Below are positions 1 through 7,265 of a DNA stretch of 64,000 bases, in pieces. The position numbers and the translations under genes are program-made. The notes under the pieces are model-generated. The model was not told where the DNA came from and did no database searches. It saw only the letters and a program-made list of their open reading frames with translations. Source of the DNA: Bacillota bacterium (GTDB lineage Bacteria > Bacillota > Clostridia > Oscillospirales > Acutalibacteraceae). The stretch lies in assembly GCA_023410445.1 (NCBI GenBank), contig JAEYPT010000001.1, positions 1 through 64,000 on the forward strand. Reading direction: 5' to 3'. Position 1 is the first letter of the stretch; the number at the start of each line of letters is the position of its first letter.

Positions 1-41
1 TACTTGGCTGGTAACGGCCCGGGACAATAGGTAGCGCCAAC
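1..41 (+). rRNA. rrf: 5S rRNA, 3' end (partial)
   Basis: The first 41 bases match the 3' part of a clostridial 5S rRNA: the TACTTGG-type helix, the CCCGGGA loop and the closing GCCAAC strand. The gene begins outside the window. It lies 10 nt before a tRNA gene, the usual order at the end of an rRNA operon. Confidence 0.75.
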
Positions 42-51
42 ATTTGTATAT

Positions 52-127
52 TCCTCGTTAGCTCAGCTGGTAGAGCATGCGGCTGTTAACCGCAGGGTCG
101 TTGGTTCGAGCCCAACACGGGGAGCCA
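52..127 (+). tRNA. tRNA-Asn (GTT)
   Basis: A complete cloverleaf can be folded. The acceptor arms TCCTCGT and ACGGGGA pair over 7 bp, the D arm contains AGCTCAGCTGGTAGAGC, the anticodon stem TGCGG/CCGCA encloses GTT at 85-87, and the T arm contains GGTTCGAGCCC. The 3' CCA is encoded. It sits directly after the 5S rRNA and is followed at once by a strong terminator. Confidence 0.97.
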
Positions 128-169
128 AAGAAGAAGGTCCATGCATAGCATGGGCTTTCTTCTTTGTTT
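127..169 (+). terminator. Rho-independent terminator of the rRNA/tRNA-Asn unit
   Basis: An 18-bp stem runs from the final A of the tRNA (127-144) to 148-165, with a 3-nt loop and the T-rich GTTTTC behind it. It would end the rRNA-tRNA transcript. Confidence 0.85.
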
Positions 170-195
170 TCGGTATGGTTTCGGTACCTACGGCC

Positions 196-235
196 TTGTG
201 TTTCGGCAGACGCATTGGCTGTTAACTGGCTCCGG
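196..235 (+). repeat. tRNA-like direct repeat, copy 1
   Basis: About 39 bases here (TGTGTTTCGGCAGACG...GGCTGTTAACTGGCTCCGG) recur at 441-479 with only a few differences. The middle resembles the D arm and anticodon part of the tRNA-Asn upstream (GGCTGTTAAC is shared), but the rest of a cloverleaf is missing. It is probably a decayed tRNA-Asn copy or recombination scar. Confidence 0.6.
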
Positions 236-339
236 TGCTGCCGCCGCCTGTGGCGGAGGAAGGCAGTGCCGGAGCTGGAAAAAACAAGGAGCGAGGCGCC
301 CGCTACGAGGGTGTCTCACGACTATGTTTTTGACCGGAG

Positions 340-372
340 GGGTCGTTGGTTCGAGCCCAACACGGGGAGCCA
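340..372 (+). repeat. Duplicated 3' half of tRNA-Asn
   Basis: 33 bases are identical to the T arm, acceptor strand and CCA of the tRNA-Asn gene (95-127), without a matching 5' half. A terminator follows immediately, as after the intact gene. Such 3'-end copies arise from tRNA-gene recombination or from integration at a tRNA 3' end; no integrase is nearby. Confidence 0.8.
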
Positions 373-412
373 GCAAAAAGGTCATCGCTTTTGCGATGAC
401 CTTTTTGCTTTA
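373..412 (+). terminator. Rho-independent terminator
   Basis: A 16-bp stem (373-388 with 393-408) with a TTTT loop and a T-rich tail, directly after the duplicated tRNA 3' half. Confidence 0.8.
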
Positions 413-440
413 TTCAATATTGAAATCTAGCTGACTAGTC

Positions 441-479
441 TGTGTTTCGGCAGACGTATCGGCTGTTAACTGGCTCCGG
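441..479 (+). repeat. tRNA-like direct repeat, copy 2
   Basis: Second copy of the 39-bp element at 196-235, again followed shortly by a terminator. Part of a series of tRNA-Asn-related fragments. Confidence 0.6.
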
Positions 480-489
480 AATAAAACTT

Positions 490-520
490 GAGTCATCACA
501 GAAGTGATGGCTCTTTTTTT
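490..520 (+). terminator. Rho-independent terminator
   Basis: A 10-bp stem (490-499 with 504-513) followed by seven T. It closes the third unit of the tRNA-like series and insulates the acetyltransferase gene downstream. Confidence 0.8.
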
Positions 521-686
521 ATTTCCGACCGCATTGCGAAAACAGGGCGTTTGCAGGCTAAAAGCAATATTTATGGCGGGATTTCCGGTAAATCGAGCAG
601 AGCGGTTGAAAAAAAGGCGGCTTTTCGGTAAAATTGACTATAGTTCAATAGGAAATGATCCCGCATTGACCGAAGGAGCAAAAAGA

Positions 687-1169
687 ATGATATTCCGAGA
701 AGCTCGCAAGAGCGAAATTGACGGTATCCTAAAAGAAGGCTATACGGTGTGGAGTAAGGGCAGAACGCTGGAGCAGTATTGCACCGATAATCGAAAGGAA
801 GACGCTTACGGAACCCGCTATGTGGTCGAAGACGGGGGGCAAATTGTAAGTTCACTGATTTTGCTTCGTTTTGGGAAGTTCCTAGACCGGCAAATGGTTG
901 GGATCGGCTCCGTAATCACTCCCCCTGAATTCCGTCATAAGGGGTACGCAGCGGAACTGCTGAAAAACACGATACAGCTGGTGAGGGACAGCGATGCCGC
1001 TTTTCTGTATTCCGAGGTTTCTCCCGCATTTTATGAAGCGTTCGGATTTCGGGTACTTCCGGTGAATATGCAAAAGGACCCCGACAGCATCTGCATGGTT
1101 CGATGCGACACGCCGATATTTCAGCTCCTTCTGTCGGTCGGTATAAAATTGATCCCCGATCATTTCTAA
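687..1169 (+). CDS. GNAT family N-acetyltransferase
   Basis: A 160-residue single-domain GCN5-related acetyltransferase. The acetyl-CoA binding loop is visible around residues 78-84 (RHKGYA after a VITPPEF strand), and the C-terminal half has the typical YSEVSPAFYEAFGF strand-helix. The reading frame is open far upstream, but the ATG at 687 is preferred: it has GGAG at 674-677 and its first residues MIFREARKSE are a normal GNAT start. The substrate cannot be told. It stands alone between a terminator and the promoter of lplA. Confidence 0.85.
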   Translation: MIFREARKSEIDGILKEGYTVWSKGRTLEQYCTDNRKEDAYGTRYVVEDGGQIVSSLILLRFGKFLDRQMVGIGSVITPPEFRHKGYAAELLKNTIQLVRDSDAAFLYSEVSPAFYEAFGFRVLPVNMQKDPDSICMVRCDTPIFQLLLSVGIKLIPDHF

Positions 1170-1181
1170 GTTTCGCGGGAC

Positions 1182-1210
1182 TTGACAGGAAATTTGGGAA
1201 ATAGTATTGT
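1182..1210 (+). promoter_or_regulatory. Sigma-A-type promoter of lplA
   Basis: TTGACA at 1182-1187, a 17-nt spacer and TATTGT at 1205-1210, about 45 nt before the lplA start. Confidence 0.7.
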
Positions 1211-1254
1211 GAATCAATCGTTGAAAAACTGATTTTTAAAGAGGAATAGAAAAT

Positions 1255-2262
1255 ATGCTTTATTTAAGCACTTCGAGCACGGAAACCGCTTATAACCTTG
1301 CGCTGGAGGAATACCTTATGGACGCTTGCCCGGATGGGGAGTGCATTTTTTTCCTCTGGCAGAGCAAATCGGCCGTTGTGGTCGGACGCTACCAGAATAC
1401 GGTCAGTCAGATCAATTCGGAATTCATTGAAAAGAACGGCATTTCCGTTGTGCGCAGGATGACCGGCGGCGGAGCGGTTTATCAGGACCTCGGGAACGTC
1501 AACTATTCGTTTATCCGTAAGGGCCCGAATCTGAAACGTGATTTTGAGGCTTTGGCGCGTCCGATTCTCCGCTCACTGACCGAACTCGGAATTCGCCCGG
1601 AGTTCAGCAGCCGGAACGATATTACGGTGAACGGCTCCAAAATTTCCGGCACCGCCATGCACGTTTCGGGGAATACGATCCTGCATCACGGAACCCTGCT
1701 TTTCAATTCCGATTTCTCCGTCATGCAGCAGGCGCTGAACGTTAACAAGGAAAAGCTTGCCTCAAAAGGGGTGTCTTCCGTCGCGTCGCGCGTGGCGAAC
1801 CTGATTGATTTTCTGCCCGAGGCGATCCCGATGGAGGAATTCTGTGAACGGCTGACAAAAAGCATTCTTTCGGAAGAGCCGGGCAGTTGCCCGTTTGTTT
1901 TGACGGAGGACGGCCGGGAACGCGTGGAGGCACTCGCCGCGAAATACCGGACCTGGGAATGGAACTACGGAAAATCGCCCGACTATGACCGCCTGTTCAG
2001 TGGGCGGCTGGCCTGTGGCACCGTGGAACTGTACGTCAAAACCGGTAAAGAGGATACCATCGGAAAAATTCGGATTCTGGGCGACTTTTTCTGCTCGGAA
2101 GACCTTGGACAAATGGAAAAAAAGCTGACCGGAGTGCATCTCGATCCGCTTTCCGTTCGGGAAGCGCTGAGGGGAGTCGATCTTCCACGCTACCTAGCCG
2201 GTGTATCCGCCGAGAGCCTGACCGGGCTGATGTTTCCCGACCAATCGGGCGGACAGGGATGA
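1255..2262 (+). CDS. lplA: Lipoate--protein ligase
   Basis: A 335-residue enzyme that activates lipoate with ATP and attaches it to lysines of lipoyl domains (2-oxoacid dehydrogenases, GcvH). The biotin/lipoate A/B ligase fold is marked by RRMTGGGAVYQDLGNVNYSF near residues 67-86 and by the NDITVNGSKISGTA segment near 122-135, which holds the catalytic lysine. The C-terminal third is the small accessory domain of LplA-type ligases. The ATG follows GAGGAAT at good spacing. It is monocistronic, with its own promoter and a terminator shared with trxA. No lipoyl-dependent enzyme is encoded in the window. Confidence 0.92.
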   Translation: MLYLSTSSTETAYNLALEEYLMDACPDGECIFFLWQSKSAVVVGRYQNTVSQINSEFIEKNGISVVRRMTGGGAVYQDLGNVNYSFIRKGPNLKRDFEALARPILRSLTELGIRPEFSSRNDITVNGSKISGTAMHVSGNTILHHGTLLFNSDFSVMQQALNVNKEKLASKGVSSVASRVANLIDFLPEAIPMEEFCERLTKSILSEEPGSCPFVLTEDGRERVEALAAKYRTWEWNYGKSPDYDRLFSGRLACGTVELYVKTGKEDTIGKIRILGDFFCSEDLGQMEKKLTGVHLDPLSVREALRGVDLPRYLAGVSAESLTGLMFPDQSGGQG

Positions 2263-2283
2263 TCCTTTGTCTTCCAAAAATAG

Positions 2284-2320
2284 AAACAGCCGGGCGAATT
2301 TTTCGCTCGGCTGTTTTCAT
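2284..2320. terminator. Bidirectional terminator between lplA and trxA
   Basis: A 14-bp stem (2284-2297 with 2303-2316) with A-rich 5' and T-rich 3' flanks. It serves the two convergent genes lplA and trxA. Confidence 0.85.
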
Positions 2321-2330
2321 CGGCTGGAAT

Positions 2331-2642
2331 TCAATCCAGCATGGAGAGAATGTCCTGTTTGCTGCGGACTCCGACGGAGGTTTGGGCCAGTTCCCCGTTT
2401 TTAAAGACCATCAGAGTCGGGATGCTCATCACGTTGTAGCGCGCCGCGAGATCCGGCTCTTCATCCACATTGACCTTGCCCACGCGGTATCTCCCGTCTG
2501 ATTCATTTCCGATTTCATCCACAATCGGGGAGACCATGCGGCACGGGCCGCACCAGGATGCCCAAAAATCTACGAGTACCGGCTTATCGGACTTCAGAAC
2601 GTCCTGATCAAAGTTATTTTCGGTTACTGTTACCACTGCCAT
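2331..2642 (-). CDS. trxA: Thioredoxin
   Basis: A 103-residue classical thioredoxin, a cytoplasmic dithiol-disulfide oxidoreductase. The redox motif WCGPC is at residues 30-34 inside LVDFWASWCGPCRMV, and the cis-proline loop SIPTLMVFKNG lies near 74-84. Length and motif order are normal for TrxA. The start ATG has GAGGAGAAC before it. The promoter has TATAAT at 2684-2689, and its weak -35 (2707-2712) overlaps a perfect palindrome at 2709-2727. No thioredoxin reductase gene is nearby. Confidence 0.96.
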   Translation of the reverse strand: MAVVTVTENNFDQDVLKSDKPVLVDFWASWCGPCRMVSPIVDEIGNESDGRYRVGKVNVDEEPDLAARYNVMSIPTLMVFKNGELAQTSVGVRSKQDILSMLD

Positions 2643-2708
2643 ATTTGTTCTCCTCTCGGTTTCTTTTTTTATTTTCTGGCTTTATTATAACCAGAATCCA
2701 CCGCTCTG

Positions 2709-2727
2709 TATGTGACTCAGTCACATA
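2709..2727. promoter_or_regulatory. Perfect 19-bp palindrome between trxA and the TrmB gene
   Basis: TATGTGACTCAGTCACATA has nine-base arms around one central C. It overlaps the -35 region of trxA and lies 27 nt upstream of the -35 of the divergent TrmB-lysA operon. It resembles a CRP/FNR-type site (TGTGA...TCACA) but with a 5-nt centre. The binding protein is unknown. Confidence 0.6.
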
Positions 2728-2753
2728 AAAAGAAAGTTTTTCAAACGAAGAAC

Positions 2754-2782
2754 TTGACAAATCACAAGCACAGGATTATAGT
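2754..2782 (+). promoter_or_regulatory. Sigma-A-type promoter of the TrmB-lysA operon
   Basis: TTGACA at 2754-2759, a 17-nt spacer and TATAGT at 2777-2782. Confidence 0.8.
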
Positions 2783-2817
2783 GTTCCTATAAAGAGATAC
2801 TAACAGGAGGCGAGAAC

Positions 2818-3522
2818 ATGGACGTGCTGGAACTGCTCACCCGGTTTGGGCTGACCAAGCAGGAGGCGAAGCTCTATTGGACTCTGCTCTCCGAGGGGCC
2901 GCTTACCGGATACGAGGCGGCAAAGGGCACGGGCATTTCGCGTTCTAACACGTACAATGCTCTCGCGGGTCTGGTGGAAAAGGGCGCTGCTTACCTCTTG
3001 GAAGGCGCGGCTGCACGGTATACGCCCGTTGATTTGCAGGAGTTCTGCGACAATCAGATCTGGAGTCTGGAGACCTGCAAAAAGGAGTTGCTGGAATACC
3101 GCCCCACGAAAGTGATGGACGACGAGGGCTATATTACCGTCGCCGGGGAAACGCAGATCCTTCACAAAATGAAAAATCTGGTGAAGGACGCTCAGGAACG
3201 CGTGTATGCCTCCATGTCGGCGGAGCTTCTCGAAACGATGCGTTCTCAGCTCGGAGACGCGGTGCAGCGCGGGCTGAAGGTCGTGCTGATCACCGAACAG
3301 CCGTTCCGGCTCCCAGAGGCGATGATCTACTACACCGAAAAGGGCCAGAAACAGATTCGCCTGATTACAGATTCCAAGAGCGTTCTAACGGGTGATCTCA
3401 GCGAGGGACCGCGCTCCACCTGCCTGTATTCGCGAAAGCAGAACCTGGTGGACCTATTTAAAGAATCCATGCGAAATGAAATAAAATTACTGGAAATGAC
3501 GAAAAAAGAGGGATTGGAATGA
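2818..3522 (+). CDS. TrmB family transcriptional regulator
   Basis: A 234-residue protein. Residues 1-70 form a TrmB-type winged helix (LTRFGLTKQEAKLYWTLL, then GISRSNTYNALAGLVEKG as recognition helix). The C-terminal part from about residue 110 resembles the PLD-like effector domain of bacterial TrmB proteins. The ATG has CAGGAGG before it. Its last codons overlap the decarboxylase start by ATGA, so the two genes are co-transcribed and coupled. It may regulate its own operon; the ligand is unknown. Confidence 0.85.
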   Translation: MDVLELLTRFGLTKQEAKLYWTLLSEGPLTGYEAAKGTGISRSNTYNALAGLVEKGAAYLLEGAAARYTPVDLQEFCDNQIWSLETCKKELLEYRPTKVMDDEGYITVAGETQILHKMKNLVKDAQERVYASMSAELLETMRSQLGDAVQRGLKVVLITEQPFRLPEAMIYYTEKGQKQIRLITDSKSVLTGDLSEGPRSTCLYSRKQNLVDLFKESMRNEIKLLEMTKKEGLE

Positions 3523-4778
3523 AGAAGACGTTTGCGACGGCACAGCAGTTCCATGAAATTGCCGCCCAATATCCGACACCGTTTTATCTTTATGACGAAA
3601 AAGGGATTCGGGAAAACGCGCGCAAGGTGAAAGAGGCCTTTTCCTGGAACAAAGGGTTCCGCGAATATTTTGCGGTCAAGGCGACTCCGACACCGGGAAT
3701 TCTCAAAATTCTGCGCGAAGAAGGCTGCGGGGCGGACTGCTCCTCTCTGACGGAGCTGATGCTTTCGGACGCGGTGGGATTTTCCGGGCACGACATCATG
3801 TTTTCCTCGAACGTCACGCCGGACGAGGATTTCCGTCTGGCGCACAAACTGAACGCGATCATCAATCTGGATGATTTCACCCATATCGACGTTCTGGAAA
3901 AGCTGACCGGCATTCCCGAAACGATTTGCTGCCGTTATAATCCCGGCGGGATTTTCAAGGCGAGCAACGGCATTATGGATAACCCGGGCGAAGCAAAATA
4001 CGGCTTTACGCGTGATCAGATGACCGAGGGCTTCCGCAAGCTGCAGCAGCTTGGCGCGAAGACGTTCGGAATTCACGCATTCCTCGCGAGCAACACCACC
4101 GGAAATGAGTATTACGCGGAACTGGCGCGGGTTCTGTTCCAGCTTGCGGTTGAGCTGCACAAGGAGACCGGCGCGCATGTCGCGTTTATCAACCTTTCCG
4201 GCGGCGTGGGTGTGAATTACCGTCCGGAGCAGGAACCGGCTGATATTCTGAAAATCGGAGCAATGGTCCGAAAGGTCTACGAAGAAGTTCTGGGTGCCGC
4301 GGGCATGGGCGATGTTGCGATTTACACCGAGATGGGCCGGTTTATGCTGGCGCCTTACGGCTGCCTGGTGGCGAAGGCAATCCGCGAAAAGCACATCTAC
4401 CGCGAGTACATCGGGCTTGACGCCTGTGCGGCTAACCTGATGCGCCCGGCTATGTATGGGTCCTATCACCACATCACGGTGGTCGGAAAGGAAAACGCAC
4501 CCTGCGACCATAAGTACGACGTTACGGGCGGCCTTTGCGAAAACAACGATAAATTTGCCATCGGGCGTATGCTCCCGAAAATCGACCTCGGCGACCTGCT
4601 TGTGCTCCACGATACCGGAGCGCATGGGCACTCAATGGGCTACAATTATAACGGGAAGCTCCGCAGCGCGGAGGTCCTGCTCAAGGAAGATGGCAGCACC
4701 GAGCTAATCCGCCGCGCCGAGACGCCGGAAGATTATTTTGCAACGCTTGACTGCACGGGGATTTTTAAAAAATCCTGA
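3519..4778 (+). CDS. lysA: Diaminopimelate decarboxylase
   Basis: A 419-residue fold-type III PLP enzyme of the DapDC/ornithine decarboxylase family, expected to decarboxylate meso-diaminopimelate to lysine. The PLP lysine lies in EYFAVKATPTPG near residue 53, the glycine-rich phosphate loop in NLSGGVGVNY near 226-235, and the substrate cysteine in TGGLCENNDKFA near 340. The usual EPGR loop reads EMGR here. Pairing with a TrmB regulator rather than lysine genes is unusual, so a related decarboxylase specificity remains possible. It overlaps the upstream gene by 4 nt. Confidence 0.85.
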   Translation: MKKTFATAQQFHEIAAQYPTPFYLYDEKGIRENARKVKEAFSWNKGFREYFAVKATPTPGILKILREEGCGADCSSLTELMLSDAVGFSGHDIMFSSNVTPDEDFRLAHKLNAIINLDDFTHIDVLEKLTGIPETICCRYNPGGIFKASNGIMDNPGEAKYGFTRDQMTEGFRKLQQLGAKTFGIHAFLASNTTGNEYYAELARVLFQLAVELHKETGAHVAFINLSGGVGVNYRPEQEPADILKIGAMVRKVYEEVLGAAGMGDVAIYTEMGRFMLAPYGCLVAKAIREKHIYREYIGLDACAANLMRPAMYGSYHHITVVGKENAPCDHKYDVTGGLCENNDKFAIGRMLPKIDLGDLLVLHDTGAHGHSMGYNYNGKLRSAEVLLKEDGSTELIRRAETPEDYFATLDCTGIFKKS

Positions 4779-4799
4779 CCGCGCGGAATGGAACGGAAA

Positions 4800-4842
4800 A
4801 AGCGGGAGCCTGCGCCGGAGGGAACGGAGCGGGCTCCCGCTT
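4800..4842 (+). terminator. Hairpin after lysA, possible terminator
   Basis: AAGCGGGAGCC pairs with GGGCTCCCGCTT across a 21-nt loop, 21 nt after the lysA stop. There is no T tract behind it, so it may be an mRNA-stabilising hairpin instead. The remaining 160 nt to the next gene are AT-rich and promoter-like (TTGATTTATAC...TAATAT). Confidence 0.4.
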
Positions 4843-5004
4843 CCGCATACCGAAAAACAATCGGTTCCCTATGCCGGAACGAGAGAAAATTTGTCTTGTC
4901 AATTAAATTTTTTATAAAACATCCGGTGGGCATTTGATTTATACAAAAAAATAATATATGATTAATAAAAAGCTGCGACAAAATTCTCCGGAATGAGGTA
5001 TAAA

Positions 5005-6039
5005 ATGATACGATTCAACTGTGATTACAGCGAAGGCGCCCATCCGAGGGTGCTGGAAAAACTGGCTGCCTCCAATCTGGAGCAGACGGCAGGATACGGC
5101 GAGGACCTCTACTGCGAAAAAGCCGCCGACCTGGTGCGGAAACTTTGCGAAAGTCCCAGTGCCGCCGTTCACTTTATGGTTGGGGGTACCCCAGCCAATC
5201 TGACCGTGATTTCCGCGGCGCTGCGGCCGCATCAGGGCGCGGTTTCGGCAGATACCGGGCACATCGCGGGTCACGAAAGCGGCGCGATTGAGGCGACCGG
5301 TCATAAGGTGCTGACGCTGCCAAACCGGGACGGAAAAATCGACGCGGAGCAGATTCAGAAGCTCTGCGATGACCATTTCGGCAGCGACACCCACGAACAC
5401 ATGGTGCAGCCGGGCCTGGTTTACCTTTCCAACCCGACGGAGCTCGGAACGGTCTACAGCCTTTCGGAGCTTACCGCGATCAGCGAAACCTGCCGGAAAA
5501 ACGGTTTGTACCTGTATTTGGACGGCGCGCGCCTAGGCTATGGCCTCTGCGCCGAGGGCAGCGACCTGAGTCTGCCCGCCCTCGCTCGGCTTTGCGACGC
5601 GTTCTATATCGGCGGCACCAAACAGGGTGCTCTGTTCGGCGAAGCGCTGGTCATCCGGAACAGTGCGCTGGAAAAGGACTTCCGCTATATCCTGAAACAG
5701 AAAGGCGGCATGCTCGCAAAGGGGCGGCTGCTTGGGCTTCAGTTCGTCGCCCTTTTGGAGGACGGCCTTTATTTTGAACTTTCCCGCCATGCGGATGAGT
5801 TTGCCATGCAGATTCACGATGCGTTCGCGCAAAAGGGTTTTTCCTTTGCGAGCGGTTCGAAAACAAACCAGCAGTTTCCCATTCTGCCCGACGCGGTATT
5901 GCGCAGGCTGGGAGAAAAATTTGTTTATGCCGACGAGGGTCCCGCAGGCGATGGGAGCCGCGCCGTACGGTTCTGCACGAGCTGGGCCACGCGGGAAGAG
6001 GATGTGCGCATTCTCCTGAACGAGATTTCAGCTCTGTAA
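5005..6039 (+). CDS. Threonine aldolase / beta-eliminating lyase family protein
   Basis: A 344-residue fold-type I PLP enzyme of the low-specificity threonine aldolase group, which splits threonine or allo-threonine into glycine and acetaldehyde. Visible are HFMVGGTPANLTVISAAL near residue 54, the DGARLGYGL aspartate loop near 175 and the PLP lysine in YIGGTKQGALFG near 201. The ATG at 5005 is chosen over one at 4993 because it has GAGG six nt ahead and because family members begin MIRFN. It stands alone on the plus strand. Confidence 0.85.
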   Translation: MIRFNCDYSEGAHPRVLEKLAASNLEQTAGYGEDLYCEKAADLVRKLCESPSAAVHFMVGGTPANLTVISAALRPHQGAVSADTGHIAGHESGAIEATGHKVLTLPNRDGKIDAEQIQKLCDDHFGSDTHEHMVQPGLVYLSNPTELGTVYSLSELTAISETCRKNGLYLYLDGARLGYGLCAEGSDLSLPALARLCDAFYIGGTKQGALFGEALVIRNSALEKDFRYILKQKGGMLAKGRLLGLQFVALLEDGLYFELSRHADEFAMQIHDAFAQKGFSFASGSKTNQQFPILPDAVLRRLGEKFVYADEGPAGDGSRAVRFCTSWATREEDVRILLNEISAL

Positions 6040-6091
6040 GCGGGGAATTGCCGCCGCTCAGGCGATTGCTTCCAATGAGGGAAGGAAACGG

Positions 6092-7237
6092 GTGAAGTTG
6101 TTTATGTTAACGGCTGCCTATGTGGAGATCAACGCGCTTGCCCTCGCAATTCTGGCCCTGATTTACGGAAATATCCGAAGCAGCAGCACGGAAAAGTATA
6201 CGTATGAACACCGGCTGTTTCTTCTTTTGCTGTTTGCAAACGCGGTGATTCTGGTGTTGGATACGGGCATGTGGCTGCTGGACGGTCGGCCCGGGGAGGT
6301 GGCCCGTGTTGCGAACATAGCCGTGACCGCTGCGTATTTCTGCCTGAACCCCTTTCCGTGCGCCGTCTGGTATCTTCTCGCGCACTTTTATGTATTCCGG
6401 GACCCCAGACGTTCCCAGAAACTGTTCTGGCCGGTTTCAATCCCAATTGTGCTGGTTGCGGCAATGTCCGTGATTAGCGTTTTTACGGGGTGGTTTTTCT
6501 ACTTCGACACAAAGAATGTTTATCACCGCGGTAAGCTGTTTTTTTTGATGGCCGGCCTCTGTTTCAGTTTCCTGGTTGCTGCGCAGATCATGATTGTGGT
6601 CTACCGCAGGAAGATTGAATGGAAGCGCTATTTTCCGATTTTTATTTTTTCTTTTCCGCCGCTGATCGGAACGCTGCTTCAGTCGCTGTTCTACGGTCTG
6701 TCGGTGATCTGGCCCTCCATGTCGGTTTCGATTCTGATTGTGTTCTTTAATTTTCAGAACGATCTGATGTACCGCGACCCCCTCACCGGGCTGTACAATC
6801 GGCGGCAGTTGGACCGTTTCCTGCGCTCTCAGCTGCTTCGCGGCGGGCTCACCGCCGGAATGATGGTCGATATTAACCATTTTAAGGAGATCAACGACCG
6901 GTTCGGGCACTCCGTGGGGGACCGCGCGTTGATCGAGGCCGCAAGAATCCTCTCCCGGAGCTTCGGCAGAAACGACCTCGTGTGCCGTTACGGCGGGGAT
7001 GAATTCGTTGTGCTGTTCGGCATCCATACCGAGGACGACATATGGTTCGCACAGGAACGAATCCGGAAAAACCTCGCCCGGTTTTCCCGGCGGGAATGCG
7101 CTCCATTTTTGCTGGAATTCAGCATGGGGTGCGACGTTTACCGCAAGGGTGAGGAAAACGGCAAACAGTTTATCCGGCATATCGACACGCTGATGTATCA
7201 GGATAAAAAACGGAGAAAATTGAGCAGAGCGGAATAA
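6092..7237 (+). CDS. Membrane diguanylate cyclase (GGDEF)
   Basis: A 381-residue protein. About six membrane helices fill residues 1-215 (MASE-like, unnamed), and a GGDEF domain follows from about 225 (DPLTGLYNRRQLDRF) with the active site RYGGDEFVVLFG near 302-313. It should make cyclic di-GMP from two GTP. No EAL or HD-GYP domain is attached. The start is GTG at 6092 after GGGAAGGA. The terminal part is complete for the family. Its input signal is unknown. Confidence 0.88.
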   Translation: MKLFMLTAAYVEINALALAILALIYGNIRSSSTEKYTYEHRLFLLLLFANAVILVLDTGMWLLDGRPGEVARVANIAVTAAYFCLNPFPCAVWYLLAHFYVFRDPRRSQKLFWPVSIPIVLVAAMSVISVFTGWFFYFDTKNVYHRGKLFFLMAGLCFSFLVAAQIMIVVYRRKIEWKRYFPIFIFSFPPLIGTLLQSLFYGLSVIWPSMSVSILIVFFNFQNDLMYRDPLTGLYNRRQLDRFLRSQLLRGGLTAGMMVDINHFKEINDRFGHSVGDRALIEAARILSRSFGRNDLVCRYGGDEFVVLFGIHTEDDIWFAQERIRKNLARFSRRECAPFLLEFSMGCDVYRKGEENGKQFIRHIDTLMYQDKKRRKLSRAE

Positions 7238-7265
7238 TTATTTTCTTAAGGAGGAAAATAACATC

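Noticed and set aside
141..434. Overlapping small ORFs on both strands across the tRNA-like repeats
   Set aside because: They run through tRNA sequence and terminators, have no RBS and no recognisable protein features.
3330..4631. Minus-strand ORF of 433 codons opposite lysA
   Set aside because: Lies antisense to a clear DapDC gene; composition and lack of domains mark it as a shadow of a GC-rich coding strand.
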